Positions 1-9,127 of a DNA stretch of 64,000 nt are shown piece by piece (position 1 is the first letter of the stretch; each line of letters starts with the position of its first letter). The notes beneath the pieces were generated by a model. That model was not told the origin of the DNA. It worked only from the letters and a program-made list of their open reading frames with translations, and searched no databases. Source of the DNA: Massilia sp. PDC64 (GTDB taxonomy: Bacteria; Pseudomonadota; Gammaproteobacteria; Burkholderiales; Burkholderiaceae_D); the NCBI RefSeq assembly GCF_900101265.1, contig NZ_FMZS01000005.1, forward strand, positions 248,001 to 312,000. Reading direction: 5' to 3'. The position numbers and the translations under genes are program-made.

Positions 1-155
1 AGCTGCCCGTGATCCTCGTGACGTCGCTGCAGACGCCCGAGCAGCGCGAGGCCGGGCTGCGCGCCGGCGCGGACGCCTATTTCACCAAGGGCACATTCGA
101 CCAGGACCGCCTGCTGGCGACGGTGCGCCGCGTGGCGGGGATGGAGGCGACATGA
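1..155 (+). CDS. Receiver domain at the C-terminus of a hybrid CheA-type kinase (partial)
   Basis: Only the last 50 or so codons are present; the 5' end lies outside the window. The visible residues read LPVILVTSL near the start and AYFTKGTFDQD further on, which is the end of a CheY-like receiver domain with its conserved lysine, here in TKG. The FDQDRLLATVRR ending is typical of receivers fused to the C-terminus of hybrid CheA kinases. The stop codon overlaps the start of cheB (ATGA), so the two are translationally coupled. This supports a chemosensory kinase that phosphorylates CheB and perhaps the next response regulator. A stand-alone receiver cannot be excluded from this fragment. Confidence 0.75.
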   Translation, partial: LPVILVTSLQTPEQREAGLRAGADAYFTKGTFDQDRLLATVRRVAGMEAT

Positions 156-1210
156 TCCGGGTACTGGTGGTCGACGATTCGAATTCCGTGCGGGCGCTGC
201 TGATGCACATCCTCGGCACGGCCCCGGGCCTCGCCGTGGTCGGGTGCGCGGCGGACGGCGAGGAAGCCCTGAAGCTCGCGCGCGAGCTGCAGCCGGACGT
301 GATCACGATGGACCTGCACATGCCGCGCATGGACGGCTTCGAAGCCATCCGCCGCATCATGCGCGAATGCCCCACGCGCATCGTCGTCGTCAGCGGCAGC
401 GACGACCGGGCCGAGGTCGACGCCAGCTTCCGCGCGATCGAGGCGGGTGCGCTCGTGCTGGTGCGGCGTCCGCTCGGCATCGGTAACCCGGCGCACGCGG
501 ACAGCGCGCGCGAACTCGTGCGCACGGTGAAGGCGATGGCCGAGGTGCGCGTCGTGCGCCGCTGGAGCGATGCACGGCGCGCGGCGCGTCCGCTGCAGGG
601 CGCGCCGCGGCGCCTCGTCGCCATCGGCGCGTCGACGGGCGGGCCCACCGTCCTGCGCGAGATCCTGGCGGAACTGCCGGGCGACTACCCGCTGCCGGTC
701 GTGATCGTGCAGCATCTCGCGCCCGGCTTCATGGACGGCCTGGCGACGTGGCTGGGCGAGGCCAGCGGCTATCCGGTGGAGGTGCTGAAGGATGGCTCGC
801 CGCTCGTGGGCGGGCGCGCCTGCCTCGTCCCGGAAGGCTGGCAGGCGGCGCTGGGCCCGGGGCTCGTCGGCCGGCTCGTGGCGGCGCCGCCGGAACACGG
901 CATGTGCCCGTCCGTGTCGCACCTGTTCCGCGCCATCGATGCCGAATTGCGTCCCGCCACCGCGGCAGTCCTCCTGACCGGCATGGGCAAGGACGGCGCG
1001 GCGGAACTGAAACTGTTGCGCGAGCACGGCGCGCTGACGATCGCGCAGGACCGCGCGAGCGCCGTCGTGTACGGCATGCCCGGCGAGGCGTTGCGGCTGG
1101 ACGCCGCGATGCTCGTGCTGGAGCCCGCGGAAATCGGCAAGGTGCTGGCACGATTGCCGGCCGAGCCGTTTCCGTCTTCCGTTTTCCCAACGAATGGAGA
1201 CCTTCCATGA
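152..1210 (+). CDS. cheB: Chemotaxis response regulator protein-glutamate methylesterase CheB
   Basis: CheB removes methyl groups from, and deamidates, chemoreceptor glutamates when phosphorylated by CheA, which tunes receptor adaptation. The 352-residue protein has an N-terminal receiver (residues 2-120; phospho-acceptor D54 in MDLHMPRMDG) and a C-terminal methylesterase domain (about 155-340). The catalytic triad is visible as S161 (GASTGG), H188 (QHLAPGF) and D281 (TGMGKDG). The lysine normally found before the receiver's cis-proline is arginine here (VRRP, R106), so phosphorylation signalling may be altered. It overlaps both neighbours by ATGA junctions (upstream kinase, downstream EAL protein), so all three are probably one transcript. 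Confidence 0.93.
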   Translation: MIRVLVVDDSNSVRALLMHILGTAPGLAVVGCAADGEEALKLARELQPDVITMDLHMPRMDGFEAIRRIMRECPTRIVVVSGSDDRAEVDASFRAIEAGALVLVRRPLGIGNPAHADSARELVRTVKAMAEVRVVRRWSDARRAARPLQGAPRRLVAIGASTGGPTVLREILAELPGDYPLPVVIVQHLAPGFMDGLATWLGEASGYPVEVLKDGSPLVGGRACLVPEGWQAALGPGLVGRLVAAPPEHGMCPSVSHLFRAIDAELRPATAAVLLTGMGKDGAAELKLLREHGALTIAQDRASAVVYGMPGEALRLDAAMLVLEPAEIGKVLARLPAEPFPSSVFPTNGDLP

Positions 1211-4200
1211 GCACGTCTCCCAATAACGTCGTCGACCGCGCGACCGAAGAAAAGAGCGAGAGCGCGAACGACATCGAGATCCTGGTGGTGGAGGACAGCG
1301 CCACGCAGGCCCGCCAGCTGGCGCAACTGCTCGAAACCGTGGGCTACCGGGTGCGCATCGCGTCCGACGGCCGCGCGGGCCTGGAGGCGGCCCGACAGCG
1401 ACCGCCGACACTCATCGTCACCGACATCAACATGCCGCGCATGGACGGCTTCGAGATGTGCCAGGCGATCAAGCAGGACGCGCGCCTGCGCGACGTGCCG
1501 GTCATCCTGCTCACGTCCCTTTCCAGCCTGTACGACGTGATCAAGGGCCTGGACTGCGGCGCCGACAACTTCATCCGCAAGCCGTTCGAGGCGGACTACC
1601 TGCTGAGCCGCATCCGCTTCATCCTCGCCAACCGCGCGCTTCGTTCCAACGAGCGGGTGCAGCTGGGGATGAAGATCAACCTGGGCGGCCAGACCCATTT
1701 CATCACGGCGGAACGCCAGCAGATCTTCGACCTCCTCATCTCGACGTACGAGGAAGCGATCCACATGACGGAGCAGCTGCGCGCCCAGCAGGAGCGCATC
1801 GCCCATTCGTACCAGTCGCTGGAAGGACTGTACAGGGTCGCGGAGGCGATCAATCCCGTGCTGTCGGAGCAGGACGTGGCCGAGCGCGCGCTCGACCGCG
1901 TGCTCGACCTGCCGGGCGTGACGGGCGCCACGATCCGCCTGCACGACCACGACGGCCGGCCCACGTTCGCCATCGCGCGCGACGGCACGGGCGCGGCCAT
2001 GGCGCCCTGCAACTGCGGCCTGCCCGCCGGGGCGCAGCCGGCGGCCGTGATGCGGTCCACGTGCCGCGGCTTTCCCAGCCTGCGCGTCCCGCTGTCCACC
2101 GGCACGCGCAGCCGCGGCATGATGTGCCTGACCGTCGGCGACGGCCCGCTGGCCGAGGACGACCGCCAGGTGCTGGAGACGGTGGGCAGCCAGATCGCCG
2201 TCGCCGTCGAGCGTGCGCACCTGTACGGCAACATGGAGCGCCTCGTGGACGAGCGCACGGCCGCGCTGGAATCGGAACGCGCGCTGCTGGCGGCCGTCGT
2301 GAACCTGTCCGGGGCGCTCGTGTGCGTGGTCGACGGCGACGGCAACATCCGGCTGTTCAACCCGGCCTGCGAGCAGACGTCGGGCTGGCGCGCGGACGAG
2401 GTGCTGGGGCGGCCGTTCCGCGACCTGTTCCGGCGCGCGGACAGCGAGCCCATCGAGTTCAATGCGTCGCCGGCCGGCGCCGCCCCCGTGCAGCAGAGCG
2501 GCGAATGGGTGGCGCGCGACGGGACCGTGCGCTCCGTGATCTGGTCGTCGACCATGCTGCGCCGTGCCGACGGCAGCGTGCAGTACGTCGTCACGGCGGG
2601 GATGGACGTGACGGAGCTGCGCCGCGCGGAAGAGAGCCTGCGCTATCTCTCCAACTTCGACCGCGAGACGGGACTGCCGAACGACGTGCTGCTGCGCGAC
2701 CGCGTGCGCCAGATGCAGGCCCGCGTCATCGACGGCAAGCCGCTGCTGGGCTACATGCTGCTGCGTTTGACCCGCCTGCAGGTGATCCGGGCCAGCGTCG
2801 GCCTGGACGCGGAACAGGCGCTGCTGCGCCAGGCCGCCAGCCGCCTGGGCGAACTCCAGGACGCCGACCTCACCATCGCGCGCACGGGCGAGCGCACGTT
2901 CACGCTGGCCGCGCTGCGCGCGAACGAGGCGGAACTGGCCGCGCTGGCACGCCAGGTGCTGGAGCGCATGGACCAGGCGTTCGTGCACGAGGACGAGGAG
3001 GTGCACCTCGACCCGTGCATCGGCATCGCGCTGTTCCCGAACGACGCCGACGACTACGACGGGCTCACGCAGGACGCCGAGGCGGCGCTGCAGCGTGCCC
3101 TGGCCAGCAAGGACGAGCGCTACGCGTTCTATCGTCCGGAACTCAACGACGGCGTGTACGAGCGCTACCGCTTCGAGAATGCGCTGCGGCGCGCGCTCGA
3201 ACGCGACGAGTTCATCGTGTACTACCAGCCGCAGGCGAGCCTCGCGACGGGGCAGCTCATCGGCTTCGAGGCGCTGCTGCGCTGGCAGCATCCGGAACTG
3301 GGCCTGATCCCGCCGGGCCGCTTCATCGGCCTGGCGGAGGAGACGGGGATGGTGCTGCCCATCGGCGAGCGGGTGCTGCGGCTGGCGTGCGAACAGAGCG
3401 TCGCGTGGCAGCGCGAGGGCCTGCGCGCCGTGCCGGTGTCGGTGAACCTGTCGGCACGCCAGTTCTCGGAACGGATCGTCGACACGGTCGCGAAGACCCT
3501 TGCCGAGACGGGGCTGGAACCGAAGCTGCTCGAACTGGAGCTGACGGAAAGCGCGTCGATGGAAGACCCGGAGAAGACCGTCGACATCCTGTGCAAGCTG
3601 AAGGAGATGGGCGTGCGCCTGGCCATCGACGATTTCGGCACGGGGTACTCGAACCTGAACTACCTGAAGCGCTTCCCCGTCGACCGGCTGAAGCTCGACC
3701 AGTCGTTCGTGCGCGACCTGACGTCCGACCCGGACGACCTCGCGATCTCGCGCGCCGTGATCGCGATGGGGCACGGCCTGCGGCTGGACGTGATCGCGGA
3801 GGGCGTCGAGACGGAAGGGCAGCTGGCGCTGCTGGCGCAGAACGGGTGCAACGACGTGCAGGGCTATCTGTTCGGCCGGCCCGCATCCGCCGCCGACAGC
3901 GCGCGCATGCTGCGCGAGGACAAGTCGCTGGCGCTGGACACGCTGCAGCCGCAGCCCTACCACCGCACCCTGCTGTACGTGGACGACGAAGTGAACCTGC
4001 TGGCCGCGATCCGGCGCGCCATGCGCCAGAGCGGCTACCGCGTGCTGGTGGCGAGCAATGCGCGCGAGGCGTTCGAGATCCTCGCGACCACCGAGGTCGG
4101 CGTGATCGTGTGCGACCAGCGCATGCGGGGGATGAGCGGGACCGAATTCCTCGAACGCGTGAAGCAGATGTATCCGCTCGCCGTGCGCATGGTGCTGTCG

Positions 4201-4353
4201 GGGTACACGGACCTCCAGTCCGTCACGGATGCCGTCAACCGGGGCGCGATCTTCAAGTTCCTGACGAAACCGTGGGTCGACTCGGAACTGGACGAGGCGG
4301 TGCGCGAGGCGTTCGCGGAGTTCGAGGCGAAACGGGGGCACGGCAGTCCGTGA
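1207..4353 (+). CDS. REC-GAF-PAS-GGDEF(degenerate)-EAL-REC cyclic-di-GMP signalling protein
   Basis: A 1048-residue cytoplasmic response regulator predicted to hydrolyse c-di-GMP. Domains in order: receiver (about 24-140, D73), coiled linker, GAF (about 205-340), PAS (about 365-480), GGDEF-like (about 490-640), EAL (about 655-895) and a second receiver (about 920-1040, D970), the last resembling RpfG-type receivers. The diguanylate cyclase signature is lost: RTGERTF (559-565) replaces GGDEF. The EAL catalytic motifs are intact: EALLRW at 688, DDFGTGYS from 808 and EGVET from 865. The GAF domain has a CNC pair (C268, C270) and C286, possibly a metal or redox site. The start at 1207 overlaps the cheB stop; an upstream extension in this frame lies entirely inside cheB and is rejected. 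Confidence 0.88.
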   Translation: MSTSPNNVVDRATEEKSESANDIEILVVEDSATQARQLAQLLETVGYRVRIASDGRAGLEAARQRPPTLIVTDINMPRMDGFEMCQAIKQDARLRDVPVILLTSLSSLYDVIKGLDCGADNFIRKPFEADYLLSRIRFILANRALRSNERVQLGMKINLGGQTHFITAERQQIFDLLISTYEEAIHMTEQLRAQQERIAHSYQSLEGLYRVAEAINPVLSEQDVAERALDRVLDLPGVTGATIRLHDHDGRPTFAIARDGTGAAMAPCNCGLPAGAQPAAVMRSTCRGFPSLRVPLSTGTRSRGMMCLTVGDGPLAEDDRQVLETVGSQIAVAVERAHLYGNMERLVDERTAALESERALLAAVVNLSGALVCVVDGDGNIRLFNPACEQTSGWRADEVLGRPFRDLFRRADSEPIEFNASPAGAAPVQQSGEWVARDGTVRSVIWSSTMLRRADGSVQYVVTAGMDVTELRRAEESLRYLSNFDRETGLPNDVLLRDRVRQMQARVIDGKPLLGYMLLRLTRLQVIRASVGLDAEQALLRQAASRLGELQDADLTIARTGERTFTLAALRANEAELAALARQVLERMDQAFVHEDEEVHLDPCIGIALFPNDADDYDGLTQDAEAALQRALASKDERYAFYRPELNDGVYERYRFENALRRALERDEFIVYYQPQASLATGQLIGFEALLRWQHPELGLIPPGRFIGLAEETGMVLPIGERVLRLACEQSVAWQREGLRAVPVSVNLSARQFSERIVDTVAKTLAETGLEPKLLELELTESASMEDPEKTVDILCKLKEMGVRLAIDDFGTGYSNLNYLKRFPVDRLKLDQSFVRDLTSDPDDLAISRAVIAMGHGLRLDVIAEGVETEGQLALLAQNGCNDVQGYLFGRPASAADSARMLREDKSLALDTLQPQPYHRTLLYVDDEVNLLAAIRRAMRQSGYRVLVASNAREAFEILATTEVGVIVCDQRMRGMSGTEFLERVKQMYPLAVRMVLSGYTDLQSVTDAVNRGAIFKFLTKPWVDSELDEAVREAFAEFEAKRGHGSP

Positions 4354-4466
4354 GAGGTTCTGCTATCGCGCTTTTGGATACCGGCCCGGCCCATTTCATA
4401 TAGCTGGGCGCGGGGAGGCTGGCTCATACTTCAGGTTTCCCTTCTCATAACGATAACCACGAGACC

Positions 4467-6992
4467 ATGACGCTTCTTCCCCGTTCCCTCACCATCGTTG
4501 CCTTCGGCGTCGCCCTGCTGTGCGGCGCCGCCCATGCGGCCGACGTCCGCGAGCGCCTGTCGTTCGACGCCGGCTGGCGCTTCGCGAAGGGCGACCCGGC
4601 CGGCGCCGCCGCGCCCGACGCCACCGCCCAACCGGGCTTCGACGACGCCGCATGTCGCAAGCTCGACCTGCCGCACGACTGGGGCATCGAAGGTCCGTTC
4701 AAGCAGGAATACCCGGGCGAGACGGGCAAGCTGCCGTGGTGGGGCGTGGGCTGGTACCGCAAGCACTTCACCCTGCCGGCGGGCGACGCGGGCCGCCGGG
4801 TCTACCTCGACATCGACGGCGCCATGTCGCACGCGAAGGTCTGGATCAACGGTCAATACGTGGGCGGCTGGCCGTACGGCTATGCGTCGTGGCGCGTGGA
4901 CCTGACGCCGTATGCGAAGCCGGGCAGCGACAACGTCGTGGCGATCCGGCTCGACAACCCGGAGAAGTCCTCGCGCTGGTATCCCGGCGGCGGCATCTAC
5001 CGCCACGTGTGGCTGGTCAAGACGGCGCCCGTGCACGTGGCCCAGTACGGGACGTTCGTGACGACGCCGCAGGTGTCGAAGGCCTCCGCCACCGTCGCCG
5101 TGCAGACGACGGTGGAAAGCAACGGCCGCGCCGCGCAGGTGCAGGTGGCGACGGAGATCTACACGCTCGACGCGGCCGGCAAGCGCGGCGCGACGCCGGT
5201 CGCGCGCCAGGCCCCCACCAAGGTCACCAAGGTGGAGAGCGACCGCCAGGCCCAGCTCACGCAGACCCTGACGGTGGCGCAGCCGAAGCTGTGGAGCATC
5301 GCGAACCCGCAGCGCTACGTGGCCGTCACGACCGTCACGGAAAACGGCCAGGTGACGGACGTCGTCGAAACCCCGTTCGGCATCCGCACGGCCGTATTCG
5401 ATGCGAAAAACGGCTTCCTGCTGAACGGCCAGCGCGTGCCGCTGAACGGCGTGTGCATGCACCACGACCTGGGCGCGCTGGGCAGTGCGATCAACGAGCG
5501 CGCGCTGGAACGCCAGCTGGAGCTGCTGCGCGAGATGGGCACGAATGCGATCCGCACGAGCCACAACCCGCCGGCGCCGGAGCTGCTGGACCTCGCGGAC
5601 CGCATGGGTTTCGTCGTGCTGGACGAGGCGTTCGACATGTGGCACGAGAAGAAGACGCCGAACGACTACCACCGGGATTTCGACGAATGGCATGAAAAGG
5701 ACCTGCGCGCGCAGATCCGGCGCGACCGCAACCATCCGAGCGTGATCGCCTGGAGCACCGGCAACGAGATCCCGGAACAGGGCAGGCCGGAAGGCTGGAA
5801 ACTGGCCGCGCACCTGGCCGAGATCGCGCGCGGCGAAGACCGCACGCGCCCCGTCACGTCGGCATACAACCACACGGATTCCGGCTACAACGGCTTCCAG
5901 AACGTGGTCGACCTGTTCGGCTACAACTACAAGCCGGGCGAGTACGGCAAGATCCACGCGTCCGCGCCCTACCTGCCGATCTTCGGCAGCGAGACCGCGT
6001 CGACGATCAGCTCGCGCGGCGAATACTTCTTCCCCGTCAGCGACGACAAGGCCAAGGGCGCCTTCAACTTCCAGGTGAGCAGCTATGACCTGACGGCGCC
6101 GCCGTGGGCGACGTCGCCCGACGTCGAGTTCAAGGGGCAGGACGACAATCCGTTCGTCGCCGGCGAATTCGTGTGGACGGGCTTCGACTACCTGGGCGAG
6201 CCGACGCCGTACAACGACGACACGACGAACCTCCTGAACTTCACGGATCCCGCCCAGCAGGCCCGCGCCGCGCAGGAACTGGCGACCTTGAAGAAGATCG
6301 CGATGCCGTCGCGCAGCTCGTACTTCGGCATCATCGACCTGGCCGGCTTCAAGAAGGACCGCTTCTGGCTGTACCAGGCCCGCTGGCGCCCGGAACTGCC
6401 GATGGCGCACCTGCTGCCGCACTGGAACTGGCCGGAACGCGTGGGCCAGGTGACGCCGGTGCACCTGTACACGTCGGGCGACGAGGCGGAGCTGTTCCTG
6501 AACGGTAAGTCGCTGGGCCGGAAAAAGCGGGGCCCGCGCGACTACCGCCTGCGTTGGGACGACGTCGTGTACCAGCCCGGGACGCTGAAGGCCGTCGTCT
6601 ACAAGAAGGGCAAGCGCTGGGCCGAGGACACCGTCGCGACGACGGGCCAGCCCGCGAAGCTGCTCGTCTCGGCCGACCGTGCCAGGCTGCGCGCGGACGG
6701 GAAGGACCTGTCGTTCGTCACGGTCACCATCGCGGACAAGGACGGCCGCCCCGTGCCGCGCACGCACGACCGCATCACGTTCAAGCTGTCCGGGCCGGGC
6801 GAGATCGTCGCGACGGACAATGGCGACGCGACCGACCTGGAATCGTTCCAGTCGCCCCAGCGCAAGGCCTTCAACGGCCTGGCCCTGGCCATCGTGAAGA
6901 CGAAGGCGGGCGAAGCGGGCAAGCTGACCCTGACGGCCAGCGCCGACGGGCTCGAAGGGGCGCAGGTGACGCTGGACAGCCTGGCGCAGTAG
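4467..6992 (+). CDS. Secreted glycoside hydrolase family 2 protein (beta-galactosidase-like)
   Basis: An 841-residue exported glycosidase with a signal peptide (about 1-24, ending AHA). The order is GH2 sugar-binding domain (jelly roll, about 28-200), immunoglobulin-like domain, TIM barrel (about 305-600), then two C-terminal beta domains of the DUF4982/GH2 C5 type. The general acid/base is E434 (STGNEIPEQ) and the likely nucleophile is E509 (FGSETAS). Family members cleave beta-galactosyl or related linkages in plant polysaccharides and oligosaccharides; the exact substrate cannot be read from sequence. It stands alone, 113 bp after the EAL gene, and is followed by a strong hairpin. The signal peptide places it in the periplasm or outside the cell. 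Confidence 0.87.
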   Translation: MTLLPRSLTIVAFGVALLCGAAHAADVRERLSFDAGWRFAKGDPAGAAAPDATAQPGFDDAACRKLDLPHDWGIEGPFKQEYPGETGKLPWWGVGWYRKHFTLPAGDAGRRVYLDIDGAMSHAKVWINGQYVGGWPYGYASWRVDLTPYAKPGSDNVVAIRLDNPEKSSRWYPGGGIYRHVWLVKTAPVHVAQYGTFVTTPQVSKASATVAVQTTVESNGRAAQVQVATEIYTLDAAGKRGATPVARQAPTKVTKVESDRQAQLTQTLTVAQPKLWSIANPQRYVAVTTVTENGQVTDVVETPFGIRTAVFDAKNGFLLNGQRVPLNGVCMHHDLGALGSAINERALERQLELLREMGTNAIRTSHNPPAPELLDLADRMGFVVLDEAFDMWHEKKTPNDYHRDFDEWHEKDLRAQIRRDRNHPSVIAWSTGNEIPEQGRPEGWKLAAHLAEIARGEDRTRPVTSAYNHTDSGYNGFQNVVDLFGYNYKPGEYGKIHASAPYLPIFGSETASTISSRGEYFFPVSDDKAKGAFNFQVSSYDLTAPPWATSPDVEFKGQDDNPFVAGEFVWTGFDYLGEPTPYNDDTTNLLNFTDPAQQARAAQELATLKKIAMPSRSSYFGIIDLAGFKKDRFWLYQARWRPELPMAHLLPHWNWPERVGQVTPVHLYTSGDEAELFLNGKSLGRKKRGPRDYRLRWDDVVYQPGTLKAVVYKKGKRWAEDTVATTGQPAKLLVSADRARLRADGKDLSFVTVTIADKDGRPVPRTHDRITFKLSGPGEIVATDNGDATDLESFQSPQRKAFNGLALAIVKTKAGEAGKLTLTASADGLEGAQVTLDSLAQ

Positions 6993-6999
6993 GGCGGCA

Positions 7000-7025
7000 C
7001 GCGCCCGTGGCAGGGCACGGGCGCG
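7000..7025 (+). terminator. GC-rich hairpin after the GH2 gene
   Basis: A perfect 10-bp stem (CGCGCCCGTG / CACGGGCGCG) with a 6-nt loop lies 7 bp after the GH2 stop codon. The downstream tract is only weakly T-rich (tgttgt), so termination efficiency is uncertain. Confidence 0.5.
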
Positions 7026-7144
7026 AAGTGTTGTAATCCGGCGATAGCGACCGAAACTCTTGCATGCAAGAGTTTCAAGAAAGCCCCCAAACTCGGCGTT
7101 TCCTCCGGATAATAGAATTTCCGAAGACCCGTCGAGCCATCGCC

Positions 7145-8437
7145 ATGGAATTTGAAGTTTTTGAATCAGTCACGTCGAGCCCAGCGCCGGTCGAAGCCAC
7201 GTCGCCGCTGGTCCGGCTGCAATACCTGATCGACAACACCCCGGCGATCATCTACGCCACCGTGCCCAGCGGCGACTTCAAGATGACGTTCGTGAGCAAC
7301 AACGCTTACAACGTCCTCGGCTACCGGCCGGAAGAGATGCTGGCGGATCCGAACTTCTGGTTCGACCACATCCATCCGGAAGACGCCCCGAGCATCTTTT
7401 CCAGTCTGGCCCAGCTGTTCGTGGAAGGCGAGCGCACGTACGAATACCGGTTCCGCACGGCCAGCGGCGCGTTCGTGTGGATGCACGACCGCCTGCGCCT
7501 GATCCGCGACGAGCACGGCACGCCGCTGGAGGTCATCGGTTCGCTGACGGACATCACGGCGCGCAAGGGCATGGAGCAGAAGCAGCAGCAACTGATCGCC
7601 CGCCTGAGCGAGGCGCACGAACAGCTGCTGCAATCGGAAAAGATGGCGTCGATCGGCCAGCTGGCGGCCGGCGTCGCGCACGAGATCAACAACCCGATCG
7701 GCTTCGTCAATTCCAACATGGGCACGCTGCGCCACTACGTGGGCACCCTGCTGAACGTGGTGGACGCGTACGGCGAGGCGGTGCGCAAGGCGGCGCCCGG
7801 CTCGGCGCTGGAAGCACAGATCGACGCGATCAACCGCGAGGCGGACCTCGGCTACCTGAAGGACGACATCGCCGACCTCGTGAGCGAGTCGATGGATGGC
7901 CTGAAACGCGTGAAGGACATCGTCCAGGCACTGAAGGATTTTTCGCACGTCGGCCAGAGCGACTGGCAATATGCGGACGTGCACGCGGGCCTGGACACGA
8001 CGCTCAACATCGTCGCCAACGAGATCAAGTACAAGGCGACGATCGAGAAGCACTACGGCAAGCTCCCGGAAATCAAGTGCCTGGCGTCGCAGCTGAACCA
8101 GGTCTTCATGAACCTGCTCGTCAACGCCGCCCAGGCCATCAAGAACAAGGGCGTGATCACGATCGCCACCGGGGCGAGCGACGGCTGGGTGTGGGTGAAG
8201 ATCAGCGACAACGGCTGCGGCATCCCGCAGCAGAACCTGAAACGCATCTTCGAACCGTTCTTCACCACGAAGCCGGTCGGCAGCGGAACGGGCCTGGGCC
8301 TGTCCCTGTCGTACAGCATCGTCAACAAGCACGGTGGCCGCATCGACGTGGCGTCGAAGCCGGACGTCGGCACCGTCTTCACGATCAAGCTGCCGGTGGT
8401 GCCCCCGGCGTCGGCGCCGGAAGCCCCGAAGAGCTGA
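7145..8437 (+). CDS. Soluble PAS-domain sensor histidine kinase
   Basis: A 430-residue kinase without transmembrane segments. A PAS domain with PAC motif (about 22-145; IIYATVPSGDFKMTFVS and GSLTDITARK) is followed by a coiled coil, a HisKA-like dimerisation helix with H179 (GVAHEINNPIGFV) and a HATPase domain with N box (NLLVNAAQAIKN), G1 (DNGCGIP), F (FEPFFTT) and G2 (GSGTGLGLS). It belongs to the HPK4-like group. The start at 7145 is preferred because the PAS domain follows directly; a longer reading from 7064 adds 27 residues unlike any domain. No response regulator gene is adjacent, so its partner is unknown. Confidence 0.85.
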   Translation: MEFEVFESVTSSPAPVEATSPLVRLQYLIDNTPAIIYATVPSGDFKMTFVSNNAYNVLGYRPEEMLADPNFWFDHIHPEDAPSIFSSLAQLFVEGERTYEYRFRTASGAFVWMHDRLRLIRDEHGTPLEVIGSLTDITARKGMEQKQQQLIARLSEAHEQLLQSEKMASIGQLAAGVAHEINNPIGFVNSNMGTLRHYVGTLLNVVDAYGEAVRKAAPGSALEAQIDAINREADLGYLKDDIADLVSESMDGLKRVKDIVQALKDFSHVGQSDWQYADVHAGLDTTLNIVANEIKYKATIEKHYGKLPEIKCLASQLNQVFMNLLVNAAQAIKNKGVITIATGASDGWVWVKISDNGCGIPQQNLKRIFEPFFTTKPVGSGTGLGLSLSYSIVNKHGGRIDVASKPDVGTVFTIKLPVVPPASAPEAPKS

Positions 8438-8440
8438 CCC

Positions 8441-8926
8441 TCATTCCTCGTGCAGGCTGATCGCCTGCTTCTCCTTCTCCGGCTTGTCCAGCCAGCGCCG
8501 GTGCAGCGCCCGCTCGATGGGCTTGCCGCACACGAACAGGACGAACACGAGGGCGAGGGCGATCGCGGCGATCTGCCACGAGCCCATGCCGCACAGGATG
8601 CCGAGGATGGCCGTGATCCAGATCGACGCGGCCGTCGTCAGGCCCCGCACGCGGTCGCTGCCGTTGTCCCGGACGATCACGCCCGAGCCGAGGAAGCCGA
8701 TGCCCGTCACCAATCCCTGGATCACGCGGCTGACGGCGGACGGGTCGGCCTGGCCGGCCCCGGTCAGGAAGTTGGCGCCGGCCAGGGTCAGCACGCAGGC
8801 GCCCAGGCAGACGAGGCCCAGCGTGCGGATGCCGGTGGGTTTGCCGTGCAGGTTGCGGTCCAGGCCGATCAGGCCGCCGACGAGGACCGAGACCGTCAGG
8901 CGCAGCAGGATGTCGAGGTAGTCCAT
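8441..8926 (-). CDS. MgtC/SapB family inner-membrane protein
   Basis: A 161-residue integral membrane protein with the N-terminal MgtC signature: LVGGLIGLDR followed by GIRTLGLVCLGA, then GIGFLGSGVIVRDN and RGLTTAASIW. About four to five transmembrane helices are evident. Family members affect Mg2+ homeostasis and, in pathogens, F-type ATPase activity; many environmental homologues are uncharacterised. It lacks the long C-terminal ACT-like domain of Salmonella MgtC. The start at 8926 (MDYLDILL) was chosen because the helix begins there; the 18 extra upstream residues are not family-like. It is convergent with the histidine kinase, 3 bp apart, and divergent from the pilin operon. Confidence 0.85.
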   Translation of the reverse strand: MDYLDILLRLTVSVLVGGLIGLDRNLHGKPTGIRTLGLVCLGACVLTLAGANFLTGAGQADPSAVSRVIQGLVTGIGFLGSGVIVRDNGSDRVRGLTTAASIWITAILGILCGMGSWQIAAIALALVFVLFVCGKPIERALHRRWLDKPEKEKQAISLHEE

Positions 8927-9029
8927 GCGTCGGTTTGTTGTCGAGAGGACACTATTGTACCGGTGTCGGCGTGAATTCATGCTGCATCAAGTGTCGTGCC
9001 TATGCCACGGACTGACACATTCTGATAGA

Positions 9030-9045
9030 ATTTCCACGTGGAAAT
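9030..9045. promoter_or_regulatory. 16-bp perfect palindrome upstream of the pilin operon
   Basis: ATTTCCACGTGGAAAT is an uninterrupted perfect palindrome in the 201-bp divergent region between the mgtC-like gene and pilE, 83 bp before the pilE start. Its size and position fit a dimeric regulator's operator. No regulator can be assigned from sequence. Confidence 0.5.
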
Positions 9046-9127
9046 ATGTAATGTTGGCCCACGCGCCCGTGAAAGGGGACATTCAAGTTGAACGCACGCC
9101 CGGGCCAGGCGCGCCACGAGGTCCATC

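Noticed and set aside
748-1206. N-terminal extension of the EAL regulator to 1201 residues
   Set aside because: The added part lies wholly inside cheB in another frame and is Arg/Ala/Gly-rich with no domain; the ATGA-coupled start at 1207 leads straight into the receiver.
769-4341. A 1190-codon minus-strand frame opposite cheB and the EAL regulator
   Set aside because: Same GC-bias shadow; no recognisable domain, while the plus strand shows catalytic motifs.
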